A stretch of 12,365 nucleotides of DNA from Geminicoccaceae bacterium (GCA_020446285.1 JAGREZ010000081.1:1675-14039); one strand, 5' to 3'. Positions 1 to 7,399 are shown, numbered from the stretch's first letter. Translations and numbers: made by a program. The notes: a model not told the origin generated them from the letters alone.

Positions 1-321
1 ACCGACGAGACCGACGATGTAGAGGGTGATCCGCGAGCCCCAGACGATGCGGTCATAGATGTCGCGACCGAGCTGGTCCGTGCCAAACCAGTGTTCACCA
101 CCCGGCGGCTTGAGGCGTTGCGCGAGATTCTGGTCGACACCGTTCCCGCTGGTGATCACAGGTGCTGCCACGGCCATCAGGATCAGGGCTGCGATGATGG
201 AAAAGCCGATCATGGCGATGGGATTGGCGCGGAACGAGAGCCAGGCGAAGTAGCCGCGCTGGCAGCGGGCCTGAAATGCTGAGGCGGGGATGTCGGCCCT
301 GATCCATGCGGCAACGCTCAT
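1..321 (-). CDS. DppC-like ABC transporter permease, N-terminal part (cut by window edge)
   Basis: This is the inner-membrane permease of a peptide/opine/nickel-type ABC importer, the partner of the DppB-like protein encoded just upstream. Only the first 107 codons are in the window; the frame is open to base 1. Residues about 33-56 form one hydrophobic membrane segment after a short polar cytoplasmic N-terminus. Residues 77-100 carry the family signature, HWFGTDQLGRD followed by an IYxRIxWGSRITL pattern, typical of DppC/OppC proteins just before the second membrane helix. The start ATG at 321 overlaps the TGA of the upstream permease gene (ATGA), so the two are probably translationally coupled. 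The EAA loop that contacts the ATPase would lie outside the window. The family is clear; the substrate cannot be told from this part. Confidence 0.93.
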   Translation of the reverse strand, partial: MSVAAWIRADIPASAFQARCQRGYFAWLSFRANPIAMIGFSIIAALILMAVAAPVITSGNGVDQNLAQRLKPPGGEHWFGTDQLGRDIYDRIVWGSRITLYIVGLVG

Positions 322-1331
322 CGGGCCCTCGGATCAACGAATTTGTAGAGAACATCGGAGAGCATGTTGATACCGACAAAACACATGCCGACCACGATGG
401 TGCCGCCGATGACGGCATTCATGTCGGATTTGAACAGGCCGGCGGTGATGTACTGGCCGATCCCGGGCCAGGCGAAGACGGTTTCGGTCAGCACCGAGCC
501 CTCGAGCAGCGAGGCATAGGTGAGGCCGATGATGGTAATGAGCTGCACCAGTACATTGCCGAAGGCATGACGCCACACGACTTTCCACTCGGGCAGTCCC
601 TTGACCCTTGCGGTCAGCACATATTCCTGGCGGAGCTGGTCGAGCATGAAGGAGCGGGTCATGCGGGCGATGTAGGCAAGGGCGAAGCTGCCGAGAATGG
701 CGACCGGCAGCAGCAGATGGTCGAGCGCGTTGTACCAGACCGTATCGTCGCCGGCGAGCCACGCATCGACGAGAAGGAGCCCCGAGACGCGGGGCACGAG
801 CCCTTCATAGAAGACGTCGAGCCGGCCAGGTCCGGGCACCCATTGCAGCGTGGCGTAGAAGATCAGCAGCGCTACCATGCCCAGCCAGAAGATCGGCATG
901 GAATAACCGATCAGCCCGACCACGCGCACCACATGGTCGATCCAGCGACCCTGATTGACGGCGGCCCAAACGCCCATGGGCACACCGAGAACGACCCCGA
1001 CGAGCGTCGCAAGCGTTGCCAGTTCGAGCGTCGCCGGAAAGAAGCGGAAGAGATCGTCAAGTACGGGCTTGGCGGTCTGGATCGAAACGCCGAAATCGCC
1101 ACTGAGGATATTGCCCAGGTAGAGCAGGTATTGAACGATCAGGGGCTTGTCGAGCCCGAGCTCGCGATACATGGCATCATAGACGACTTTCGGTGCCCGA
1201 TCGCCGACGATCGCGAGCACGGGATCGACGGGCATGACCCGGCCGATCAGGAAGGTGATCAGCGTCAGCCCCAGAAAGGTGAGGGCGAGCGATGCCAGGG
1301 CACCGCTCACACCTTTCAGCCAAGCGGCCAA
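318..1331 (-). CDS. DppB-like ABC transporter permease
   Basis: This is an inner-membrane permease subunit of a peptide-type ABC importer, 337 residues, a normal length for DppB/OppB. The N-terminus has a membrane helix (about 12-31) followed by the family pattern RVMPVDPV. Several more hydrophobic helices follow (about 102-125, 138-162, 203-223, 262-285, 305-325). The EAA loop that docks on the ATPase is at about 236-259 (EYVLTARVKGLPEWK, then RHAFGN), and the C-terminus is the typical FVDPRAR. The chosen start is a TTG, 12 bases after the stop of the binding-protein gene, with a GGAA ribosome-binding motif that overlaps that stop. An in-frame GTG seven codons further in is an alternative. 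It is co-transcribed with its neighbours, and its TGA overlaps the next ATG. The substrate is not determinable from the permease. Confidence 0.94.
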   Translation of the reverse strand: MAAWLKGVSGALASLALTFLGLTLITFLIGRVMPVDPVLAIVGDRAPKVVYDAMYRELGLDKPLIVQYLLYLGNILSGDFGVSIQTAKPVLDDLFRFFPATLELATLATLVGVVLGVPMGVWAAVNQGRWIDHVVRVVGLIGYSMPIFWLGMVALLIFYATLQWVPGPGRLDVFYEGLVPRVSGLLLVDAWLAGDDTVWYNALDHLLLPVAILGSFALAYIARMTRSFMLDQLRQEYVLTARVKGLPEWKVVWRHAFGNVLVQLITIIGLTYASLLEGSVLTETVFAWPGIGQYITAGLFKSDMNAVIGGTIVVGMCFVGINMLSDVLYKFVDPRAR

Positions 1332-1343
1332 GCCGCAGCGTTC

Positions 1344-2942
1344 CTATTGCTTGGTCACGTTGCGGTAAAAGACGAGATCGAAATTCGAGCCCGAGACGAA
1401 GCCCTCGACATTCGTGCGCCGCGCGACCTGCTCGTTCTGCTGGAACATGATGACGAAGGGCGAGTTGGCCTGATGTTTGAGCTGGAGTTCTTCATACATC
1501 GTCTTGCGGGCGTCGAGATCCGTTTCGGAACGGGCAGCGGCGGCAAGTGCGGTAATCTCCTCGTCCGCCCAGGCGTTGCGCCAGGCCAGAACACCGGTGA
1601 GCTGGGCTTCCTCGGAATTGTCGGGATTGTGCGCGAAACTGTCGGCATTGGAATGCGGGTCGACATAATCCGGCGACCAGCGGGCAAGGATCAGGCCATG
1701 CCGGCGTGCCCGGTATTTCGGCCAGAGCGCGGAGCCGTCCTGCGGCACGATTTCGGCCGTGATACCGGCCTCGCCCAGTGTCTGCTGCAGGCTCTGCGCG
1801 ATTTCCATGTAGGGCGAGGTGTTCAGGCTGTCGATCTCGATGCTGAAACCATCTCCGAGCCCGGCTTCCTCGAGGAGTCCCCTGGCCCTGTCGATATCAA
1901 GGCTGAAGGGGTTGCTCGCGACAGACGACCACATTCCCGTCGGCCAGAAGGTCTGATGGGTGATGAACTGGCCGGTGAGAAAGCTCTCCTCCATACCCTT
2001 GTAGTCGACGAGATAATGCAGTGCTTCCCAGACCTTGGGATTGCTCAGATATTCGTTCGATACATTGGCCGCCATATAGATCAGTCCGGCCTTCGGATAG
2101 AAGTCGATGGCGATGTTCTCATTGCCCTCAAGTCCGGCGATCTGGTCCGGCGTGAGCGTACGCGCCATGTCGATGTCGCCCTGCTCCAGCAGAAGCCGCT
2201 GGGCCGCAGGCTCGGGTACATGTCGGCCGACAACCCGTTTCATCGCCGGTGCGCCATGCCGGTAATCCTCGAAGGCTTCGAGCATTACCGTCTCGTTGGC
2301 ATTCCACGATACGAGCCTGAACGCTCCCGATCCGGCGCTCTTGTCCTTGAGCCAGGCATAGCCGAGATCGCCATCGACCTCGTTGGACATCACCAGTTCC
2401 CTGTCGACCACCGAGGCGACGCCGGCGGCGAGAGCGTTGAGCACCAGGCCGGGCGAGAAATCCTCGACGATATGGACCCTGAACCCGCTGTCGGTGACGG
2501 TGATCATTTCCTCGACGTTTTCGGACGTCCAGCCGAACTGCGAGAGAATGAATGCCGGGGTCTTGTTGAGCTTGATGACCCGCTGCAGCGACCAGACGAC
2601 ATCCTCGGCACGGACGGGATTGCCGGAATGGAAGGTCAGGCCGTCACGGACGGTGAAGTCGATCGTCTTGCCATCCTCACTGATCGTGTAGTCCTCGCAG
2701 ACACCGCAAACCAGCGTCGAGAGATCCTCGGGTTCGAACATCATCACCCGGTCATAGATATTGGCGGAGATCTCGCCGGTAGTGAGCTCGAAGACCTCGG
2801 CCGGATCCATGGTGATGATGTCGTCGAGCCGCATGCCCATCACCAGCATGTTCGCAGGCGTCTCGGCCGCCACCGGGGCCGCAATGCCGACCGTGGCCAA
2901 CACGGTGGCCGCAAGAATGGACTTCCTGAATACATAACTCAT
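1344..2942 (-). CDS. Peptide-type (SBP family 5) periplasmic binding protein
   Basis: This is the periplasmic solute-binding protein that feeds the DppB/DppC-like permeases encoded downstream. It is 532 residues, normal for DppA/OppA/NikA-type proteins. The signal peptide has K/R near the start (FRK, 5-7), a hydrophobic core and a likely signal peptidase I site after PVAA (residue 26). The mature protein shows the family-5 layout, with MDPAEVFELTTGEISANIYD near the N-terminus, then ISEDGKTIDFTVRDGLTFHSG and AEDVVWSLQR. I chose ATG 2942 because the signal peptide starts there and a GGAG motif lies 11 bases upstream; a GTG 12 codons earlier would add a polar tail ahead of the signal peptide. 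The oxidoreductase gene ends 101 bases upstream on the same strand. The family binds peptides, glutathione, opines, nickel or other solutes, so the ligand is open. Two cysteines (LVCGVCED) lie close together near the N-terminus. Confidence 0.94.
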   Translation of the reverse strand: MSYVFRKSILAATVLATVGIAAPVAAETPANMLVMGMRLDDIITMDPAEVFELTTGEISANIYDRVMMFEPEDLSTLVCGVCEDYTISEDGKTIDFTVRDGLTFHSGNPVRAEDVVWSLQRVIKLNKTPAFILSQFGWTSENVEEMITVTDSGFRVHIVEDFSPGLVLNALAAGVASVVDRELVMSNEVDGDLGYAWLKDKSAGSGAFRLVSWNANETVMLEAFEDYRHGAPAMKRVVGRHVPEPAAQRLLLEQGDIDMARTLTPDQIAGLEGNENIAIDFYPKAGLIYMAANVSNEYLSNPKVWEALHYLVDYKGMEESFLTGQFITHQTFWPTGMWSSVASNPFSLDIDRARGLLEEAGLGDGFSIEIDSLNTSPYMEIAQSLQQTLGEAGITAEIVPQDGSALWPKYRARRHGLILARWSPDYVDPHSNADSFAHNPDNSEEAQLTGVLAWRNAWADEEITALAAAARSETDLDARKTMYEELQLKHQANSPFVIMFQQNEQVARRTNVEGFVSGSNFDLVFYRNVTKQ

Positions 2943-3043
2943 TGTTTTCTCTGCTCCATCATGAGCCGTGCATGACACCAGCGGTCACTGCCCGCATGAA
3001 TCTTCCAGATCAGGGGCGATTTGGCAACAGTGCCGCAGTCCGG

Positions 3044-4381
3044 TCAGCGGTTCCCCCGCATCTCGATCCGGTCCATCAGACCGTGCCAGGCAATTGCGAC
3101 GGTGGCACCGATACGGTGGAAGGGATGAAAGGCGAAGGGCTTGGGCGTGGAAACCGGGAAATCCAGTTCGCCTTCGGGTTTGCCGAGCACGAATTCGGCA
3201 AGGATGCGCCCCATGATCGAGCCCATGCCGACGCCCCGGCCATTGTAACCCATGCCGGCCACGAGGCCATCGTCGACTACCTGGATGAACGGCAGCTTGC
3301 TGCGCGTCATCGCCACGCGGCCGCCCCAGTGATAATCCCAGCGTACACCGGCCAGATCGGGAAAGACCTCGACGACCCGTCGTTTCACGGCCGTGTAGTC
3401 CTCGAGCCGGAAGCCGTCTCGCATCGGTCCGTGATCGCCGGCGCACAGCCGACCGTCGCGGTCATAGCGCAGATAGAGAATGAGGCGCCTCTTGTCGACG
3501 AAGGTCACCTCCCCCGGCATGACCCTGTCGCGCAGCTCCATCGGCAGGGGTTCGGATGCCATGAGCAAACTGCGTACGGGAACCACCGTCTCCTTCAACC
3601 CGTCGACGAGATCATCGGTATAGGCATTGGTACAGACCAGTACCGTCTCGGCCCGCACACGGCCGCCGCTTGCGCCCGCACAGCTCAACCGCCAGTGCCG
3701 TCCCTCGCGTTCGAGAGCCGTGACCGGAGAGTGCGTGAACAGTTGCACGCCCATGCCGAGCGCGACCCGCGCCATCTCGCGGGTGTAGGAGAGCGGATGG
3801 AGTGAGCCGGCCGTCGCACAGAAGAGACCGCCCTTGTATCCGTGCGCGCCGCTGCGCCTTTGAACCTGTGCCGCGTCGAGAACATCGAAGTGGACACCAT
3901 GACGCTCATAGTCGCGAGCAAGGTTCTCCTGCAGGCGGCGCTGGCCGTCACTTGCAGCACCCTGCACCCAGCCCATCTGTACCGGATCGCAGTTGAGATC
4001 ATGACGTTCGATCAGCGCGAACACCTCGTCGGGAACGCCTGCGAGTCTCTCGATGAGCCTCCGCCCCGCTCCCTCGCCAAAACGGGCGATCAGCGCGGAA
4101 GGGCCGAGATTGAGACCGAGATTGACCTGGCCACCGCTTCGTCCCGATGCCCCGAAGCCGAGGTCGGCACCTTCGAGAACGACCACGGAGGTTCCGGCTT
4201 CGGCCAGCACGAGCGCGGCGTTGAGGCCGGTAAAGCCAGCGCCGATGATCGCAACATCGGCATCGATATCGCCATCCAGCGGCCGGCAGTCCACGGGCGC
4301 TACCGCCGTCGCCCGCCAGAGTGCATCCCTCGCTCCATCGATCGGATATGGATTGCTCAAATCATTCCCCTGCCACGGCAT
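3044..4381 (-). CDS. FAD-dependent oxidoreductase, DAO family (PuuB-like)
   Basis: This is a flavoprotein of the D-amino-acid-oxidase-like (DAO) family, 445 residues, the size of gamma-glutamylputrescine oxidoreductase and sarcosine/glycine oxidase relatives. Such enzymes oxidise a C-N bond of an amine or amino acid to an imine. The dinucleotide-binding motif is at 43-52 (VAIIGAGFTG), with the ribose-binding Glu70 (VVVLEG), followed by GASGRSGGQ at 77-85, a flavin-contact motif common in this group. The C-terminal FAD motif is GMGYNGRGVGMG, and the tail has FHPFHRIGATVAIAWHGL, typical of PuuB-like proteins. ATG 4381 is chosen because the family-type N-terminus (NPYP, then ALWRATA) follows directly, but it lacks a good ribosome-binding site. 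A TTG at 4360 is preceded by AGGGGA and is a fair alternative. The open frame runs 85 codons further upstream without family features, into the divergent promoter region. It lies first in the operon with the peptide-type transporter, which suggests that it acts on an imported amine or amino acid. The substrate is inferred, not shown. Confidence 0.9.
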   Translation of the reverse strand: MPWQGNDLSNPYPIDGARDALWRATAVAPVDCRPLDGDIDADVAIIGAGFTGLNAALVLAEAGTSVVVLEGADLGFGASGRSGGQVNLGLNLGPSALIARFGEGAGRRLIERLAGVPDEVFALIERHDLNCDPVQMGWVQGAASDGQRRLQENLARDYERHGVHFDVLDAAQVQRRSGAHGYKGGLFCATAGSLHPLSYTREMARVALGMGVQLFTHSPVTALEREGRHWRLSCAGASGGRVRAETVLVCTNAYTDDLVDGLKETVVPVRSLLMASEPLPMELRDRVMPGEVTFVDKRRLILYLRYDRDGRLCAGDHGPMRDGFRLEDYTAVKRRVVEVFPDLAGVRWDYHWGGRVAMTRSKLPFIQVVDDGLVAGMGYNGRGVGMGSIMGRILAEFVLGKPEGELDFPVSTPKPFAFHPFHRIGATVAIAWHGLMDRIEMRGNR

Positions 4382-4532
4382 CCTGAAGCGATCGATGCCG
4401 AACGCCGGGTGCCGGTCACATTGACGCAGCACCGATCGCACGTCTAGTGTCCGAAGGAACAGGGCGGAGTTTCCTGCGGGCTGCTTCAGTCCATATCGTC
4501 GATCCAAGTCGGTGGAAGGAGTAAGAACCGAG
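4382..4532. promoter_or_regulatory. Divergent intergenic region between oxidoreductase and TauA-like genes
   Basis: These 151 bases separate two operons transcribed away from each other, so they should hold both promoters and any shared operator. A rightward candidate is described separately. I could not find a convincing -35/-10 pair for the leftward gene. Short palindromes are present (CGATCGATG near 4389-4397 and CGATCG near 4433-4438), but nothing long enough to name as an operator. No regulator gene is in the window. Confidence 0.6.
4421..4448 (+). promoter_or_regulatory. Candidate sigma70-type promoter for the TauA-like operon
   Basis: TTGACG at 4421-4426 matches five of six bases of the -35 consensus. 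TCTAGT at 4443-4448 matches four of six of the -10 consensus, with a 16-base spacer. Transcription would start near 4455, giving a leader of about 78 bases before the ATG at 4533. This is the best match by eye in the divergent region; such matches also arise by chance. Confidence 0.35.
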
Positions 4533-5537
4533 ATGAAGCGAAACATCTGGCGCAAACACCTCGTTGCGGCCTCCGCTGCGATTGCCGCGGTCTGTGCCCT
4601 GTCGACCGGCCCGGCCCGGGCACTCGACGAAATCACGGTTGCCTATTTTCTCGAATGGCCGTCGCCCAACCTCATGGCCAAGGCGGATGGCAGCTTCGAC
4701 GAGAAAATGGGCATGAAGGTCAACTGGCGCGCCTTCGGCAATGGTAACGAGATGTCAGCGGCAATGGCTTCCGGCGATGTCCAGATCGCCTATTCGCAGG
4801 GCCTCGTGCCATTCGTCGTGGCCGTCACCAAGGGACTGCCGCTCAAGCTGGTGAGCTCGGCAGTTTCCTACGCTGCCAACGACAATTGCGTCGTGCGTGA
4901 CGATGCCGGCATCACCCAGGCGAATGCCGGGGATCTCGAAGGCAAGAAGGTCGCAACGCCGATCGGCAATGTGACCCACTACAAGCTCCTGCGCACGCTC
5001 GACCATCTCGGTGTCGATCCGTCGAAGGTGACGCTGCTGCAGATGAACCCGCCCGAAGGTGCGGCAGCGCTCGCACGCGGCGATGTGGTCATGGCCTGCG
5101 GCTTCGGCGGTGCCCTGCAGCGCATGAAGGAGTATGGCAAGGTTCTCATGACCGCCGAAGAGCAGGAGGCCATCGGCATCCGTGTGTTCGACATCGTTTC
5201 GGTAACCGAGCAGTTCGCCAGCGAGCATCCCGATCTCGTCACCCGCTTCCTGCAGATCACCGAGGACACCAACAGGGCGTTCAAGGAGGATCCCGAGACA
5301 CATCTGCCGGCTATTGCGAAGGAATCCGGGCAGGATCTCGAAACAGCCCGCAACATGGTCGATCTTTTCGTTTTTCCGACCCGTGACGAACAGCTCTCGG
5401 ATGCCTGGATGGGCGGAACCGTGCAGGAATTCATCAATGAGGTCGCGGCCTTCTATGTCGAGCAGGGACAACTCGACGAAGCCCTCGACGATTACGGTCC
5501 GACCATCGACACGAGCTTCATGGAACAGGTTCAGTAA
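4533..5537 (+). CDS. TauA-like periplasmic binding protein of a taurine/sulfonate-type ABC importer
   Basis: This is the periplasmic ligand-binding protein of the importer encoded with the next two genes. It is 334 residues. The signal peptide is clear: KRNIWRKH, a hydrophobic run of Ala, Val and Ile, and a cleavage site after ARA (residue 30). The mature protein starts DEITVAYFLEWPSP and follows the TauA/SsuA/NMT1 pattern: ASGDVQIAYSQG (79-90), LEGKKVATPIGNVTHY (135-150), ALARGDVVMACG (179-190), and a C-terminal YGPTIDTSF. It resembles TauA of Escherichia coli along its length, but the segment TauA has as GAYVWAPAV is here ACGFGGALQRM, so the ligand may differ from taurine. ATG 4533 is chosen over an in-frame GTG at 4512 because the signal peptide starts there and GGAG lies 11 bases upstream. 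It is the first gene of a three-gene operon. Confidence 0.88.
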   Translation: MKRNIWRKHLVAASAAIAAVCALSTGPARALDEITVAYFLEWPSPNLMAKADGSFDEKMGMKVNWRAFGNGNEMSAAMASGDVQIAYSQGLVPFVVAVTKGLPLKLVSSAVSYAANDNCVVRDDAGITQANAGDLEGKKVATPIGNVTHYKLLRTLDHLGVDPSKVTLLQMNPPEGAAALARGDVVMACGFGGALQRMKEYGKVLMTAEEQEAIGIRVFDIVSVTEQFASEHPDLVTRFLQITEDTNRAFKEDPETHLPAIAKESGQDLETARNMVDLFVFPTRDEQLSDAWMGGTVQEFINEVAAFYVEQGQLDEALDDYGPTIDTSFMEQVQ

Positions 5538-5544
5538 GCCACTC

Positions 5545-5584
5545 GCAGGGCCATGCGCTTCGCTCGTGACGTGCACGGCCCTGC
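5545..5584 (+). promoter_or_regulatory. Hairpin between binding-protein and ATPase genes
   Basis: A perfect 8-base inverted repeat, GCAGGGCC (5545-5552) and GGCCCTGC (5577-5584), extends inward by five more pairs after one A/C mismatch, including one G-U pair. It leaves a 12-base loop (5559-5570). It starts eight bases after the TauA-like stop codon and is not followed by a T-run, so it is unlikely to be a strong intrinsic terminator. A hairpin in this place commonly protects the upstream mRNA or lowers downstream expression, so that more binding protein than ATPase is made. That role is inferred. Confidence 0.6.
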
Positions 5585-5695
5585 GGATCCGGCGGCTGTC
5601 CTCGCGGATTGCCGGCGGCTGGAGATGGTTCGCACCCCTCAGCATCCTTCCGGTGTCGAATCCGACCTTACCTCGCTGACCACGGGATCCGAGCC

Positions 5696-6526
5696 TTGAG
5701 AGGTCTGCACGTCGAGAACCTGTCCATGGTCTATGACCTGCCCGATGGCGGTGCGGTCGAGGCGCTTCGCGATGTTTCCTTCGATCTCGAAGCCGGCGAG
5801 ATGCTCGCCGTACTCGGGCCATCGGGCTGCGGCAAGACCACGCTGCTCAACATCGTCGCCGGTCTCCTGCGTCCGACTTCCGGGCAATTGAGCCTGACCG
5901 TGGGAAAGGATGGCGGCGAGGCGTCCCACCCTATCACCGGCCCCAGTCCCGAACGCGGAATGGTCTTCCAGCAGGGGGCCCTGTTCGAATGGATGAGCGT
6001 CGCCGAGAATATCGGTTTCGGGCCGCGCATGAAAGGCGCGCGCGCCGCCGCGACGGCGCAACGGGTGGAGGAACTGCTCGACACGGTCGGACTGCGCGGC
6101 TTCGGTGACAAGGCCGTCTACGAGCTCTCCGGCGGCATGCAGCAGCGTGTGGCGCTCGCAAGATGCCTCGCCAACGATCCCGAACTCATCCTGATGGACG
6201 AGCCGCTTGGCGCGCTCGATGCGCTGACACGGGAGAAGATGCAGGGACTGGTGCTCAATCTCTGGCACGAGACCGGCAAGACCATCGTTCTCATCACCCA
6301 CAGCGTCGAGGAAGCCCTGTTTCTGGGGCAACGCCTTTTCGTCATGGCCCCGCGCCCGGGCCGCATCGAACGGGAATACCGCCTCGATTTCGCCCGTCAG
6401 GGGTTGAACGGCGATTCCCGCGAAATCAAGGCCAGTGCGGAATTCACCCGCATGCGCGAGGAGATCCTCGCCATGATCTGGGAAATGGAGGAGGAGATCA
6501 TGGGGCGTCCGGGGGAGGAAGCATGA
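5696..6526 (+). CDS. TauB/SsuB-like ABC transporter ATPase
   Basis: This is the cytoplasmic ATP-hydrolysing subunit of the taurine/sulfonate-type importer. It has all the ABC motifs in order: Walker A GPSGCGKT at 41-48, Q-loop MVFQQ at 89-93, signature LSGGM at 144-148, Walker B LILMDE at 164-169, D-loop GALD at 172-175 and the switch histidine in LITH at 202. It is about 276 residues, normal for the family. The start is uncertain. TTG 5696 puts the first beta strand (LHVENLSMVYD) at the N-terminus and has GGGA eight bases upstream; the frame stays open upstream to a TTG at 5609 with no family-like sequence. The stop overlaps the permease start (ATGA), so the two are coupled. A 158-base gap with a hairpin separates it from the binding-protein gene. 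Confidence 0.92.
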   Translation: MRGLHVENLSMVYDLPDGGAVEALRDVSFDLEAGEMLAVLGPSGCGKTTLLNIVAGLLRPTSGQLSLTVGKDGGEASHPITGPSPERGMVFQQGALFEWMSVAENIGFGPRMKGARAAATAQRVEELLDTVGLRGFGDKAVYELSGGMQQRVALARCLANDPELILMDEPLGALDALTREKMQGLVLNLWHETGKTIVLITHSVEEALFLGQRLFVMAPRPGRIEREYRLDFARQGLNGDSREIKASAEFTRMREEILAMIWEMEEEIMGRPGEEA

Positions 6527-7371
6527 AATCCCTTCTCGCCTGGCTCGGGCTGGCACGATCCGGGGTCAATTCGCGCAAGACCGTCACCTTCGGCGATGCT
6601 TCGGCGGTGACCGGCAGCCGCTTCTGGAGCATTGTCGCGGTGGTGGCCCTTGCCGTGCTCTGGCAGCAGTCGAGCGAGCGTGAGTGGGTCAACCCGCTGT
6701 TCTGGCCGACTCCTGCGGCCGTCTGGAACCAGTTCGTCCGGATTGCCAGCGAGGGCTATCGCAACTTCACGCTCTGGGAACATGTCGGCTGGAGTCTCTA
6801 CCGTATCCTCATGGGCTTCGGCTTCGGTTGTGTCGTCGGCATTCCGCTCGGCCTCGCCATGGGCCTCTCCAACACCATACGCGGCCTGTTCGATCCACTG
6901 GTCGAGTTCTTCCGCCCGATCCCCCCACTTGCATTCATACCGCTCGTCATCATCTGGTCGGGCATCGGCGAACGATCGAAAATCCTCCTCCTGTTCCTCG
7001 CCGCCGTCTGGATCATGACACTCGCCGCGCGTTCAGGAGTGGCCAGCATCCGCCTTTCCAAGGTCCATGCGGCCTACACGCTCGGCGCCTCGCGCTGGCA
7101 GGTTCTGCGCTACATCATCCTGCCCAATGCCCTGCCGGAAATCTTCACCGGCATGCGGGTGGCGATGGGTGTATGCTGGGGCACGGTGGTCGCCGCCGAA
7201 CTGGTCGCTGCCGAATCCGGTGTCGGCTTCATGATCATGGTCGCCAGCACCTTCCTCTCCACCGACATCGTGGTAATGGGCGTAATCATCATCGGCATCA
7301 TCGGCTACAGCATCGACATCCTGATGCGAAAACTCGAAGCCCGCCTCATCCCCTGGAAGGGCAAGGGATAA
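6523..7371 (+). CDS. TauC/SsuC-like ABC transporter permease
   Basis: This is the inner-membrane permease of the taurine/sulfonate/nitrate-type importer, 282 residues. A polar N-terminus is followed by a helix at about 34-48, then further membrane segments at about 96-115, 136-146, 153-168, 212-230 and 248-265. The EAA loop for ATPase contact is at 183-201 (AAYTLGASRWQVLRYIILP). The preceding stretch EFFRPIPPLAFIPLVIIWSG is typical of TauC/SsuC. ATG 6523 overlaps the ATPase stop and has a strong GGGGGAGGA ribosome-binding site. Its C-terminus, RLIPWKGKG, is a natural family ending. The stop codon lies inside a hairpin (see 7366-7399). Confidence 0.93.
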   Translation: MKSLLAWLGLARSGVNSRKTVTFGDASAVTGSRFWSIVAVVALAVLWQQSSEREWVNPLFWPTPAAVWNQFVRIASEGYRNFTLWEHVGWSLYRILMGFGFGCVVGIPLGLAMGLSNTIRGLFDPLVEFFRPIPPLAFIPLVIIWSGIGERSKILLLFLAAVWIMTLAARSGVASIRLSKVHAAYTLGASRWQVLRYIILPNALPEIFTGMRVAMGVCWGTVVAAELVAAESGVGFMIMVASTFLSTDIVVMGVIIIGIIGYSIDILMRKLEARLIPWKGKG

Positions 7372-7399
7372 CGGTCTGGCCGGCTTCGGCAGGTTATCC
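7366..7399 (+). terminator. Hairpin overlapping the TauC-like stop codon
   Basis: GGATAAC (7366-7372, containing the TAA stop) pairs exactly with GTTATCC (7393-7399). Inside, CTGGCCG (7376-7382) pairs with CGGCAG (7387-7392) with one bulged G and a GCTT loop. There is no T-run on the plus strand, so it is a weak intrinsic terminator at best, or an mRNA 3'-end stabiliser. It also lies 24 bases beyond the end of the transposase remnant, where an IS200-type right-end hairpin could sit; both readings are open. Confidence 0.5.

Noticed and set aside
306..2975. An 889-codon open frame on the plus strand, antisense to the DppB-like and binding-protein genes
   Set aside because: It crosses the boundary of two well-supported genes, is rich in His, Asp, Gly and Arg as expected for the antisense of GC-biased codons, and shows no domain, signal or membrane segment. 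It is a composition effect.
2943..3043. Possible terminator or promoter between the oxidoreductase and binding-protein genes
   Set aside because: Only 4-5 base inverted repeats (for example TCATG/CATGA) and no clear -35/-10 pair were found; too weak to annotate.
4455..4476. Imperfect inverted repeat GGAAC/GTTTCC in the divergent region as an operator
   Set aside because: The match is five bases with a mismatch; this is expected by chance in 151 bases.
4382..4636. N-terminal extension of the oxidoreductase by 85 codons
   Set aside because: The added residues do not look like the family, would run through the divergent promoter region and overlap the start of the TauA-like gene.
4755..5822. 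A 355-codon minus-strand frame antisense to the TauA-like and ATPase genes
   Set aside because: It is a His/Arg/Gly-rich shadow of the plus-strand genes without recognisable features.
5639..6556. A 305-codon minus-strand frame antisense to the ATPase gene
   Set aside because: The plus strand carries every ABC motif in this interval; the antisense frame has none of its own.
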